Source of the DNA: Bacteroidales bacterium UBA3297
Lineage (GTDB): Bacteria; Bacteroidota; Bacteroidia; Bacteroidales; Paludibacteraceae
DNA: 28,482 nucleotides
Direction of reading: 5' to 3'
Assembly: GCA_002362105.1 (NCBI GenBank)
Contig: DETD01000022.1
Coordinates: forward strand, 1 to 28,482
In this document: piece by piece, positions 14,718 through 23,194 of the stretch
Position numbering within the stretch: the stretch's first letter is position 1
Layout: each line of letters opens with the position of its first letter
Program-made: the position numbers and the translations under genes
Notes under the pieces: model-generated
Databases searched by the model: none
Told to the model about the DNA's origin: nothing
Seen by the model: the letters and a program-made list of their open reading frames with translations, nothing else

Positions 14718-15959
14718 ATGAACAACAAAAACTTTATCCGTTGTGTCCTCAGCATGATGGTATGCTACTCGATGCTGAGCGTGCACGCAAGGGCCGAACA
14801 ACCGGCTGATTCACTGGCAAAAACGCTAACAGAGCCTGTCAATCAACAAGCAAACGAACTCATCGCCCAAACCGAGACTCCCGTTTACACCGAATCGGCA
14901 CACGATGGGGAGAAAGGCAAGAACCTTGCCGAACAACTAAACGCCAAACCAACCGGAAACGATGAAGTAGACTGGTTGGCAGATGTAGCAAGCAGAATAC
15001 AGCTACACGGGTATGCACAAGGCTGGTACTACTTCCAACACACCGACAACGAGAACACTAACTCATTTTTGTGCAAACGCACCCTATTGTGGGCAAACGC
15101 ACAAATCACCAAACGCTGGTCGTTCCTTTTTATGCACGACTTCAACAGCGTTGTACAAGAATACTATACCGATTTACAGGTAACCAACAACAAAGCGCTA
15201 ACTGTCCGTTTTGGTCAGTTCAAGAACGCTGTTTCCTATGAAAATCCTCTTTCTCCGACCGCGATGGAAACCATCGACGTCTATTCCGAGGGTGTCACCT
15301 ACCTTACCGGTTGTGGCAGCGACCCGATGAACGGCGTGCAATATGGCCGCGACCAGGGTATTGCCGTTTTCGGAGAAACCAACAATAGAAAATTCCGCTA
15401 CGAAGTTCAGGTTATGAACGGCTCGGGCATCAATGTAAAGGACAAGAACAAACAAAAAGATGTAATTGGCCGTTTGGAACTGCGCCCTGTAAAGGGACTG
15501 AACTTGTGCGCAACAGGCCAATACGGAAAAGGCAACTCACTAGTAGCAAATCCGATATTTAACCCCGAGATGCAGCAAGGTGAAAACTACAAGCGTAACC
15601 GCGCCACCTTTGGCGTCGACTACAAGTCACAGCCATTCAACGTACACAGCGAGTACCTTTATGGCGAAGACGGCGACGTTTGCTCGCAAGGAGCCTACGT
15701 AACCGGCAGTGTACGCCTGTGCACCTTCCGCAACAACACAGCACTAGACGCAGTAGCCTCGTACGACTATTTCGATTTTGCTAAAAACCACGACAAAGAG
15801 ATGCAGAAAGCCGTTATTGGACTACAATACTGGTTCTTCAAGAAGTGCCGCTTCCAATTGCAGTATGTCTATAAGAACGCCGACACCAACTACCGCTCCT
15901 TCTTCAACCGTGGAGACGTTCACCAAATTATTTCACAAATGCAAGTTCGATTCAACTAA
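14718..15959 (+). CDS. Outer-membrane porin, OprO/OprP-like
   Basis: A 413-residue protein with a signal peptide (cleavage near SVHARA). The N-terminal periplasmic linker is rich in Glu and Gln (about 28-95). It is followed by a beta-barrel with alternating strands, beginning SRIQLHGYAQGWYYFQ and RTLLWANAQITKRWSFLFMHDF, and ending VRFN with a terminal aromatic residue two from the end as in outer-membrane proteins. Strand signatures such as LTVRFGQFKNAVSYENPLSP are like phosphate-selective porins O and P of Bacteroidota. Substrate is unknown. It sits 8 nt upstream of a sodium symporter gene, so the two probably form one outer and inner membrane import route. Confidence 0.85.
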   Translation: MNNKNFIRCVLSMMVCYSMLSVHARAEQPADSLAKTLTEPVNQQANELIAQTETPVYTESAHDGEKGKNLAEQLNAKPTGNDEVDWLADVASRIQLHGYAQGWYYFQHTDNENTNSFLCKRTLLWANAQITKRWSFLFMHDFNSVVQEYYTDLQVTNNKALTVRFGQFKNAVSYENPLSPTAMETIDVYSEGVTYLTGCGSDPMNGVQYGRDQGIAVFGETNNRKFRYEVQVMNGSGINVKDKNKQKDVIGRLELRPVKGLNLCATGQYGKGNSLVANPIFNPEMQQGENYKRNRATFGVDYKSQPFNVHSEYLYGEDGDVCSQGAYVTGSVRLCTFRNNTALDAVASYDYFDFAKNHDKEMQKAVIGLQYWFFKKCRFQLQYVYKNADTNYRSFFNRGDVHQIISQMQVRFN

Positions 15960-15967
15960 TATATATC

Positions 15968-17533
15968 ATGTATATAAAAGTCATACTTACCATCGTATTT
16001 TTCTGCGTCATGATTGGCGTAGGACTCTACTCCCGCAAGCAGGCTAACAGTGTAGACGGCTTCGTGCTCGGCGGACGTTCTGTAGGCCCATGGTTGACCG
16101 CTTTCGCCTTCGGAACCAGTTATTTTTCAGCAGTAGTCTTTGTCGGCTACGCAGGTCAGTTCGGTTGGAAGTACGGTATCTCCAGCGCATGGATTGGCGT
16201 GGGCAACGCCCTCATCGGTTCGCTGTTGGCTTGGATAGTCTTAGGGCGCCGAACAAAACTTATGACACAGCACATACAGAGCCGTACAATGCCCGATTTC
16301 TTCGGTACCCGTTTTTCTGACGAGGGGTTGCGCGTAACCGCTTCAGTAATTGCGTTCGTGTTCCTTATTCCTTACACTGCAGGCGTATATATGGGCATTT
16401 CAAAGTTGTTTGAGATGGGTTTCAACATTCCTTACGAGTACTGCGCATTAATAATGGCTATACTGACAGCCGTTTATGTCATAATGGGCGGATATAAGGC
16501 CACTGCAATCAACGACTTTATCCAAGGCATTATTATGCTGTTCGGCATTTGCACCGTGATAGCAGTCGTACTAAACAGCCAGGGCGGACTGGTAGAAGCG
16601 TTCCACAAAATGGCAGAGCAGGTTCCAAACAACGATGACCTTACCCAAAAAGGAGCGGAACTTTACGCCAACTTCCAGCCAGGCGACTTCGCCTCATGTT
16701 TGGGTCCGAACGCCATGAGTCTGTTTGGTGTTATTGTCCTCACTTCGCTCGGTACCTGGGGACTACCACAAATGGTGGGCAAATTCTATAGTATAACAGA
16801 CGAGTCGGCAATCAAGCGCGGCACCATCATTTCAACCGTTTTTGCATTTGTAGTGGCAGGAGGATGCTACTTCTTGGGCGGATTCGGACGTCTGTTTGTC
16901 CCTACAGCCTTCAACGCAGAAAAAGGAAAGTTTGTATACGACAACATTGTGCCAACTATGCTTGAAAGTCTGCCCGACATACTGGTAGCGTTGGTCGTTC
17001 TGCTCGTGCTTTCAGCATCAATGTCGACTCTGGCATCACTGGTGCTCACCTCATCGTCGACCATGACGCTCGACCTCATCTACAGAGATAAAAAGTCGAA
17101 AGACGGAGAAGTGCCAGACGGCTCTATCGACGACACAATGGTAGAAAAACGCGAACACAGAAAAATTGTAGTGATGCGCGTGCTCATTATCTTCTTTATT
17201 GTCATCTCTCTTCTAATTGCCCTCAATCCACCTCAATTCATTGCCCAACTGATGGGTATTTCGTGGGGCGCACTGGCAGGAGCCTTCCTGGCACCGTTCA
17301 TGCTGGGCCTTTATTGGAAAGGGGTTACCCGCACAAGCGTATGGGCATGTTTCGTGTGGGGTGTAGGCCTAACCGTCGTGAATATGCTAACCGGCAACGC
17401 AATCCTTAATCCTATTGACTGTGGTGCAGTCGCAATGGTGGGCGGATTCGTAGTTGTTTTTGTAGTTAGCCTATTTACTAAAAAAATGGACGAAGACAAG
17501 CTCGCGAATATCTTTGAATGCTATAAAAAGTAA
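15968..17533 (+). CDS. Sodium:solute symporter (SSS family)
   Basis: A 521-residue inner-membrane protein with about thirteen hydrophobic helices in the SSS/LeuT-fold layout. DGFVLGGRSVGPWLTAFAFGTSYFSAVVFVGYAGQFG is the N-terminal family region, and helix-rich YVIMGGYKATAINDFIQG and VVLLVLSASMSTLASLVLTSSS (sodium-site helix) follow in order. It resembles PutP-like proline and related symporters, but the solute cannot be fixed. It begins 8 nt after the porin and ends at a strong terminator, forming a two-gene operon. Confidence 0.93.
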   Translation: MYIKVILTIVFFCVMIGVGLYSRKQANSVDGFVLGGRSVGPWLTAFAFGTSYFSAVVFVGYAGQFGWKYGISSAWIGVGNALIGSLLAWIVLGRRTKLMTQHIQSRTMPDFFGTRFSDEGLRVTASVIAFVFLIPYTAGVYMGISKLFEMGFNIPYEYCALIMAILTAVYVIMGGYKATAINDFIQGIIMLFGICTVIAVVLNSQGGLVEAFHKMAEQVPNNDDLTQKGAELYANFQPGDFASCLGPNAMSLFGVIVLTSLGTWGLPQMVGKFYSITDESAIKRGTIISTVFAFVVAGGCYFLGGFGRLFVPTAFNAEKGKFVYDNIVPTMLESLPDILVALVVLLVLSASMSTLASLVLTSSSTMTLDLIYRDKKSKDGEVPDGSIDDTMVEKREHRKIVVMRVLIIFFIVISLLIALNPPQFIAQLMGISWGALAGAFLAPFMLGLYWKGVTRTSVWACFVWGVGLTVVNMLTGNAILNPIDCGAVAMVGGFVVVFVVSLFTKKMDEDKLANIFECYKK

Positions 17534-17558
17534 ATTCAAGACATAACTACTCAACAAG

Positions 17559-17590
17559 GTGGGTCCGTTTTTAACGGACCCACTTTTTTT
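17559..17590 (+). terminator. Rho-independent terminator of the porin-symporter operon
   Basis: A perfect 11-bp stem GTGGGTCCGTT (17559-17569) with AACGGACCCAC (17573-17583), then a run of T. Confidence 0.92.
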
Positions 17591-17644
17591 GTATTCCATA
17601 TACAATTACCATGTTAACTGTGTCACTTCTACATGTATATTGAA

Positions 17645-17675
17645 TTGCTATTGTAATAGGAATTAACTAATTTTG
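17645..17675 (+). promoter_or_regulatory. Promoter of the anchored protein at 17698
   Basis: TTG at 17645-17647, 20 nt, then TAATTTTG at 17668-17675. Transcription would start at or after the Met at 17680, favouring the Met at 17698. Confidence 0.55.
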
Positions 17676-17697
17676 AGCCGTGAACATATTATATAGT

Positions 17698-18495
17698 ATG
17701 AAATTAGATTCTATTTTTAACACAAAGAAAGGGCTAGTTATCGGATTGTTAGTCACTGTTTTTATTGCCTTTATAGGCCGTTATCTATCAGAGCACACGG
17801 TCAACGAAAGCGAACTTGACTTTTATGAAGAGAAAACAAAAGAAAAACTTCCCATATCGTTAGGCTTTGTCGGTGCTGTTAGCAACGTATACTATACAAA
17901 CGACGATATTGTTTACGTCTGTAACGTCAACGAACAGAACATCAGTGTCAGCGAACTGAAATCAGATATAAACGAAACGTGGAACAATTGCAGGTTGAAC
18001 CTAATGTGCGACAAAAATCAGGCAAAACACCTGTTCTGTCTGCTGAACAAATACGGAAAAGGTATAAAGGTAATCTACAAGGGGAAAAACGACTCACTGG
18101 AAATCAAGTTCTCACCAAGCGAAGTCAAAGAGCTGGCCTCCACAGAAACTGACCCACAAAAAGCTGCAATTGAGCATTTGGAAACCTATGTAAGCGAAAA
18201 GAACGCCCAATGTCCGGTAAATTCCGACAGTATTCTTACGCTTGTCCAACTAAAACTCGATAAATCTTCCCTCTACTATTATTACACCATTGACGAAAGA
18301 CAAGATTTTACTATTGACTCGTTAAAAGAAAATATCCAATTGTCTGACCTGCTTCTTTTTATAAAAGACCCAACTATAAAGCCAAAGGGCTGGGAAGCCT
18401 CGCTTGCAGGACTTGGACTCCGACTTTTGTTTACCTCGGCCCAAACCGGACAACAGAAAGTTTATAGATTTCACAAGAAAGAAGACACCAAGTAA
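17698..18495 (+). CDS. Hypothetical membrane-anchored protein with internal duplication
   Basis: A 265-residue protein (271 if it begins at 17680). One N-terminal membrane helix (GLVIGLLVTVFIAFIGRYL) is followed by an extracytoplasmic domain. The domain seems duplicated: DDIVYVCNVNEQNISVSELKSDI in the first half lines up with SSLYYYYTIDERQDFTIDSLKENI in the second, and GIKVIYKGKNDSLEIKF with GLRLLFTSAQTGQQKVYRF. I do not recognise the family, though small duplicated anchored proteins of this look are common in Bacteroidales. It is monocistronic, with its own promoter and a shared convergent terminator. Confidence 0.72.
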   Translation: MKLDSIFNTKKGLVIGLLVTVFIAFIGRYLSEHTVNESELDFYEEKTKEKLPISLGFVGAVSNVYYTNDDIVYVCNVNEQNISVSELKSDINETWNNCRLNLMCDKNQAKHLFCLLNKYGKGIKVIYKGKNDSLEIKFSPSEVKELASTETDPQKAAIEHLETYVSEKNAQCPVNSDSILTLVQLKLDKSSLYYYYTIDERQDFTIDSLKENIQLSDLLLFIKDPTIKPKGWEASLAGLGLRLLFTSAQTGQQKVYRFHKKEDTK

Positions 18496-18637
18496 TAAGC
18501 TTATCTTATTCGAACACGATAAAGCAATAAAGGACATTGTGTACAAGGCAGGCTAATTTGTGCGAGACGACACCTCCCCTTTAGGAAGAATTAGATACTG
18601 AAACACACTCGACACCTATCCGTTTCGGTTCTAACAT

Positions 18638-18675
18638 AAAAAAGGCATACCGCAGAAACAGCGGTATGCCTTTTT
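18638..18675. terminator. Bidirectional terminator between convergent genes
   Basis: A perfect stem GGCATACCGC (18644-18653) with GCGGTATGCC (18661-18670), flanked by A-run and T-run, so it can act on both strands. Confidence 0.9.
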
Positions 18676-18697
18676 ATCTGTTTTAGCAGGAAGTGTT

Positions 18698-20299
18698 TTA
18701 CTTCTTGATAATCTTAGCGAAAAGTACACCTTCGGCAGTGTAGGCTTTAATTACATAAACACCGTTTGCCAAAGCAGCCACATTAACCTGGTTGCCATTT
18801 GCACTAGCAACAACAGCACCAGTGGTAGAGACAACCTCAACCTTCTCAACACCCTCGTTGTTTACAACAACAACATCGGTAGCTGGAACCGGAGAAACAG
18901 AGATAGCGGCGTCAGAAGCCACATTCTTAACATCGGCAACCATGCTGTATGCAACAACACCTACTGGGTGCGGCTCAACAACTGCACTACCCAAATTGAG
19001 ATTGTTGGTAGCTGCAATACGAATGTTGTCGACACAATAAGAGAAGAAGTTTGGTCTGTCGAAAATAAGGGCGATGTACTTCTTAGAGCCTATTTCGTTA
19101 GGAATAGTAACGTGGTATGGAGTCCAAATCTGGCTCAGGAGGTCACCTTGGTTAAAACCAGGCTTCATTTCACAAGTGTTGGCCTCAACAGCGTCGTCAA
19201 CAAAAGCGTAGAACACCTTCATTTCCAGAGAGTCGGCTGGTGTATCGTCAGTGAAAAACTCTTTTGCGGCTTTTGAACCATCCCACTTGCAAATATAGTC
19301 CAAAGTGAAGGCTTCAGCCTGTTCAAGTCCGGCAGTAGGAATCAGGAAGAAGGTACGTCCGTTACGTCCAGTACGCGCTTCCGCTTTTTCTATACTGATA
19401 GCGTGCAGAATTTCAGGATCGAAATAGCCACTACCGTCGGTACCTTCATCTTCATACAAGCGTCTGTACGAAACTTTGCTCTGGGCTTTTCTTGCACCAT
19501 CTATAAATCCAGAATAAATAGGCAGGCCGCTATGCTGGTTGGCAAAGATATCGAAGTTTTCAGAATAATCTTCGTCAAGGGCCACCGGGTCGTCGTATTG
19601 TGGAGAATTTACCACATAAGTCTGTACATTATCGAAAGTTTGTGCGTAAGCGGCTTGGGTATTAAAGTCTTCCGCAAAGAACGGACGGCTTCCCTCACCA
19701 TAAAATTTGAGATTTTTAATATAAACAGGGCCAATAGAGTCTTGTCTGAGGATCTGACGCTGCCAACCAAGCACAAAACACTTGAACTCAGTTTGGGAAA
19801 CAGGAGCGTAAATCATCTGTCTTTCAACATTCCATACGTCAGGCTTATTCTTGATTTTAACGTCGAAACTGTTCTGGCAGTACGAGTCATCGAGCCTGTC
19901 ATTGGTTTTCTTCCCAACAGTAACAGTGTCAGCAATATAGCCCATGTTAATGGCTGGCCACTTAAGACCATTGTCAGAACCCCTGTGACCGATAACATCC
20001 AAGTCGCCATCCTTAAAATAGAACTCGATTTCTACATTCCAGTACTTAGAGAGGTCAATACCTTCTGGGAAGTAGAAACGGGTATCTTTATAACGGGTTT
20101 GACCTTTCAAAGAAAAGGCCGGAGTGCCGTCGGGAGCGGTCGTCTCTGAAAAAAAGGTGTTTTCTTCAGGAATTTCATATTCCATAATCTCAACGCCTTC
20201 GTGGAGTTTACCGTCTTTAATCAGGTAATACTCTCCTGCATTGGCGGAACCCAATGCGGTGCCGGCCAGCAGTGCGATAGATAGTAAATGTTTATTCAT
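18698..20299 (-). CDS. Secreted T9SS cargo protein of unknown function
   Basis: A 533-residue exported protein. The signal peptide MNKHLLSIALLAGTALGSANA precedes GEYYLIKDG. The body is beta-rich and acidic, with two regions that look like carbohydrate-binding or jelly-roll sandwiches (around YWNVEIEFYFKDG and YCVDNIRIAATN). The last 75 residues (VSPVPATDVVVVNNEGVEKVEVVS...LANGVYVIKAYTAEGVLFAKIIKK) are a T9SS type A sorting domain. No catalytic motif is recognised. The frame opens at 20359, but a promoter at 20357-20387 overlaps that point, so the Met at 20299 is used. It shares a short divergent regulatory region with the GH5 gene, suggesting related use. Confidence 0.82.
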   Translation of the reverse strand: MNKHLLSIALLAGTALGSANAGEYYLIKDGKLHEGVEIMEYEIPEENTFFSETTAPDGTPAFSLKGQTRYKDTRFYFPEGIDLSKYWNVEIEFYFKDGDLDVIGHRGSDNGLKWPAINMGYIADTVTVGKKTNDRLDDSYCQNSFDVKIKNKPDVWNVERQMIYAPVSQTEFKCFVLGWQRQILRQDSIGPVYIKNLKFYGEGSRPFFAEDFNTQAAYAQTFDNVQTYVVNSPQYDDPVALDEDYSENFDIFANQHSGLPIYSGFIDGARKAQSKVSYRRLYEDEGTDGSGYFDPEILHAISIEKAEARTGRNGRTFFLIPTAGLEQAEAFTLDYICKWDGSKAAKEFFTDDTPADSLEMKVFYAFVDDAVEANTCEMKPGFNQGDLLSQIWTPYHVTIPNEIGSKKYIALIFDRPNFFSYCVDNIRIAATNNLNLGSAVVEPHPVGVVAYSMVADVKNVASDAAISVSPVPATDVVVVNNEGVEKVEVVSTTGAVVASANGNQVNVAALANGVYVIKAYTAEGVLFAKIIKK

Positions 20300-20356
20300 A
20301 TATTTTATGTGTCTTTTAAAATTTTCTGTAGATGCGGTCTGTCTTGTGGCAGAGAC

Positions 20357-20387
20357 CAAAATTAATCATTTTTTGTAAAGAATGCAA
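20357..20387 (-). promoter_or_regulatory. Promoter of the T9SS cargo gene
   Basis: On the minus strand TTG (20387-20385), 20 nt, then TAATTTTG (20364-20357). This gives a leader of about 50 nt before the ATG at 20299. Confidence 0.6.
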
Positions 20388-20507
20388 TATATATTTAAGT
20401 AACGTTTTCCCCACTCTCCATTTCCAAATGACTCTATGCCAGTTTAGAACAAAAAACAAGTCAATTTTATAAAAAAATCATAACTTTGGCATAAGTTTTG
20501 TTTATTT

Positions 20508-20539
20508 TTTGTTTGCTAATGTCTTTTTCTATACATTTG
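20508..20539 (+). promoter_or_regulatory. Promoter of the GH5 endoglucanase gene
   Basis: TTTG at 20508-20511, 20 nt, then TACATTTG at 20532-20539. Both elements match the Bacteroidota consensus exactly. Another -7-like box, TAACTTTG, lies at 20481-20488. Confidence 0.7.
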
Positions 20540-20583
20540 CGAAGTTCTATTGGAGAATATCTAATGTTTGAAAAAACACATAT

Positions 20584-22503
20584 ATGAAAAAAATTTTACT
20601 TTCTGCGTTGGCACTTGCTTCCTTTATGCAGGTGAGCGCACTCGATTATTCAAGTGAGTCGGCATGCTTGAACAACAACTATGTCGCACAGTGGGGAAAA
20701 TTGAAGTTGGTGGGCAACCAGTTGTCTTCACAGAGTGGAGATCCTGTCCAACTTCGTGGTTGGAGCACACACGGCTACCAGTGGAGTGGTAGGTCTTGTT
20801 TCGATGACAAGGGCGACTTCGAGGGTATGAAGAAGTTTGGTGCGAACATCGCGCGTATTGCCATGTATATCACCGAAGGTGGTAGCGTGAACGACGAGTG
20901 GGTTAAGAACTGTATGGACTGGACTGCCGAACTGGGTATGTACTGCTTGGTAGACTGGCACATCCTAAATCCGGGTCTCCCTACACAATACGAACAGTAT
21001 AACCCTAAGGGCTTCTTCCAGAGAATGGTGCAGTATGCGAAAGACAAGGACTATAAGCACGTGCTTTGGGAAATATGTAACGAGCCTAATGAAGACACCG
21101 AGGGAAACATCTACCGCCCATATATTTGGGAAGACATCCGCGATTATGCAGATGAAATCCTCCCTGCTATCGCAGAAGTTGATCCAGATGCAGTGGTTAT
21201 TGTAGGTACCCCACAGTGGGACCAGGCTGTTGTTTTCCCAATGGAATATCCGCTTGAAGACACCTATGGTTTGAACGTGATGTACACATTCCACTATTAC
21301 GCATGCTCACACGAAGTATATTTGGGCGGTTTCCAGGCTGCAGCCGGTAACATTCCGCTCTTCGTTACCGAGTGGGGTACAACTGAGCACAAGGGACAGC
21401 AGGGTATGTGCAAGGACGAGTCAGATTTGTTGATGAACGCTTGTAACGGTGCGAATCTGGGTAACCAGATAATCAGCTGGTGTAACTGGAGTTTCTCTAC
21501 CGAAGGTGGTGAGTCAAAATCTCTGAATAGCGCTAACAACTATAACGAAGGCAATTTGAGCAACTCAGGTAAATACATTGTACAGCAGTTGCGTAAAGGC
21601 GACGTTACCTCTATGCCTAAAGCTTCAACCCCATACAAGGGCGAGGCTCAGAAAATCACCCGTTCTGGTGTTTCTATTCTCAACCCAGAGTTGTATGACG
21701 AAGGTGGAGAGGGTGTAGCTTATCACGAATTCGACGCACAGTGGTTGTGGGACCAGTTCAACATGTGTCAGGCTTCAATTGGTGAAGGCAAGATGGATAA
21801 GAACTTCCGTTCTGACGATTGTGTCGACGTTGCTTATGTAGACGATGACCACACTTACTGCAACATTGGTTACATTGTAGAAGGTGAATGGGTAAAATAT
21901 ACTGTAGATGTAGAAGAACCTGGTTATTACGAGATGGTTCCTCTTGCTAACGCCCACAAGTCTGAAAACGTTATTGCAATTTCTGTTGATGGCCAAAATG
22001 CTATCCGTGATTTGAACGATAAAGAAAATACAAAAATTGGTGCTATTCGTTTGAAAATTAACGGTACTCCACAGAACGATGGCGGTTATAGTGACTGGGG
22101 TGAGACCAAGTTCTACTCTAAGTACGATGGTAAGAAGGAAGAAGCTGCTAACTATGGTATCTACTTCCCTAAAGCTGGCAAGCAGGTATTGTCAATCGCA
22201 TTCATGACCGAATGTGCAGGTCTTAGCCAAATCAAGTTCATTCCTGAAGACCACGCTGGTGTAGAAGAAGTTGAGGCAGAAGCTGTTGCAAGCATCTATC
22301 CTAACCCATCTGTAGACGGTAACTTCACCGTAGAGGCAGAGGGCAAGGCCGATGTAGTTGTTTACGACCTCGTTGGCAACACTGTTTACTCTACTACTGT
22401 TAACGGTGGCGAGGAAGTAAAGGCTAACCTCAAGTCTGGTGTTTACGCTGTAAAGGTTACTACTAACGGTGCAACTAACGTTTCTAAGTTGGTTGTTCGT
22501 TAA
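20584..22503 (+). CDS. GH5 endoglucanase with CBM-like module and T9SS sorting domain
   Basis: A 639-residue secreted cellulase. The signal peptide MKKILLSALALASFMQVSA is followed by a GH5 (beta/alpha)8 domain (about 30-345): LRGWSTHGYQW, the Arg of NIARIAMY, the acid/base Glu167 in WEICNEPN, HYYACSH, and the nucleophile Glu263 in FVTEWGT. The pattern is closest to GH5 subfamily 2 endoglucanases, which cut internal beta-1,4-glucan bonds. Residues about 350-555 form a beta-rich module with VAYHEFDAQ and GYIVEGEWVKYTVDVEEPGYYEM, as in CBM6/CBM35-type binding domains. Residues 565-639 (IYPNPSVDGNFTV...LKSGVYAVKVTTNG) are a T9SS type A tail. The 3' half is rich in GGT, GCT and GTT codons, fitting high expression. 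Confidence 0.95.
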   Translation: MKKILLSALALASFMQVSALDYSSESACLNNNYVAQWGKLKLVGNQLSSQSGDPVQLRGWSTHGYQWSGRSCFDDKGDFEGMKKFGANIARIAMYITEGGSVNDEWVKNCMDWTAELGMYCLVDWHILNPGLPTQYEQYNPKGFFQRMVQYAKDKDYKHVLWEICNEPNEDTEGNIYRPYIWEDIRDYADEILPAIAEVDPDAVVIVGTPQWDQAVVFPMEYPLEDTYGLNVMYTFHYYACSHEVYLGGFQAAAGNIPLFVTEWGTTEHKGQQGMCKDESDLLMNACNGANLGNQIISWCNWSFSTEGGESKSLNSANNYNEGNLSNSGKYIVQQLRKGDVTSMPKASTPYKGEAQKITRSGVSILNPELYDEGGEGVAYHEFDAQWLWDQFNMCQASIGEGKMDKNFRSDDCVDVAYVDDDHTYCNIGYIVEGEWVKYTVDVEEPGYYEMVPLANAHKSENVIAISVDGQNAIRDLNDKENTKIGAIRLKINGTPQNDGGYSDWGETKFYSKYDGKKEEAANYGIYFPKAGKQVLSIAFMTECAGLSQIKFIPEDHAGVEEVEAEAVASIYPNPSVDGNFTVEAEGKADVVVYDLVGNTVYSTTVNGGEEVKANLKSGVYAVKVTTNGATNVSKLVVR

Positions 22504-22524
22504 TTAGATTAACATAAAAATAAG

Positions 22525-22560
22525 AACGGGCAGACTCTACTAAGGGTCTGCCCGTTTATT
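22525..22560 (+). terminator. Terminator of the GH5 gene
   Basis: Stem AACGGGCAGACTC (22525-22537) with GGGTCTGCCCGTT (22543-22555), one T:G pair, then TTATTTATT. Confidence 0.88.
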
Positions 22561-22585
22561 TATTGAAAAAGTACCAATCAAGAAA

Positions 22586-23182
22586 ATGTCAAGACCTTTT
22601 TACATAACGGTTCTTCTAATTTCCCTTACATGCAACACTATTGCGATGGACTTGGACGACACAATGCGCCAAGAAAGAAGGGAACTTGCCACTGCGCCTA
22701 AAGCACAGAAAATTGACGACGCTGAGGTGGGGAACCTATATCTTGTAAGCAAAGATTTATATCGTTCGGAGCAACCTACCAGAAAAGGGTTTGTGAACCT
22801 AAAAAATATGGGTATTAAAAGTGTGGTCAACCTACGAAAATACCATACCGATAACGATGATGCAGAAGGACTGGATCTTAACCTATTCGCACATAAAATG
22901 TCGGCAGGAAACATTACAGAAAAAGATATTGAAGAGTGCCTACGAATTATAAAGAGAGCGCCCAAACCCGTTTTAGTTCACTGTATGCATGGTTCTGACC
23001 GCACAGGAACCATCGTTGCCGCATACCGTATTTTGGAGCAAGGATGGTCGCCCGACGATGCGATAGCGGAATTGAAGGAGCCTCGTTTCGGTTATCATTC
23101 CAACGTATACCCTTACATTCCTAATCTACTCAAAGGTATTGATTGGAAAGATATGAAGAAGAGATTAAGAGATAACAGGTAA
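22586..23182 (+). CDS. Exported dual-specificity/tyrosine phosphatase-like protein
   Basis: A 198-residue cysteine phosphatase with an N-terminal signal peptide (FYITVLLISLTCNTIA). The P-loop HCMHGSDRTG carries the nucleophile Cys133 and Arg139, matching the HCxxGxxR signature. The fold elements YRSEQPTRKGFVNLKNMGIKSVVNLRK are typical of DSP/PTP-like proteins of bacteria. The export signal places it in the periplasm, so substrates may be phosphorylated metabolites or inositol phosphates rather than cytoplasmic proteins. This is inferred from location only. It begins 26 nt after the GH5 terminator and could be read by run-through. No clear promoter of its own is seen. Confidence 0.9.
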   Translation: MSRPFYITVLLISLTCNTIAMDLDDTMRQERRELATAPKAQKIDDAEVGNLYLVSKDLYRSEQPTRKGFVNLKNMGIKSVVNLRKYHTDNDDAEGLDLNLFAHKMSAGNITEKDIEECLRIIKRAPKPVLVHCMHGSDRTGTIVAAYRILEQGWSPDDAIAELKEPRFGYHSNVYPYIPNLLKGIDWKDMKKRLRDNR

Positions 23183-23194
23183 CATTCTACACAA

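Noticed and set aside
19403..20149. A 248-codon plus-strand frame inside the T9SS cargo gene
   Set aside because: It lies entirely antisense to a gene with signal peptide, sorting domain and promoter. Its predicted protein has no recognisable pattern.
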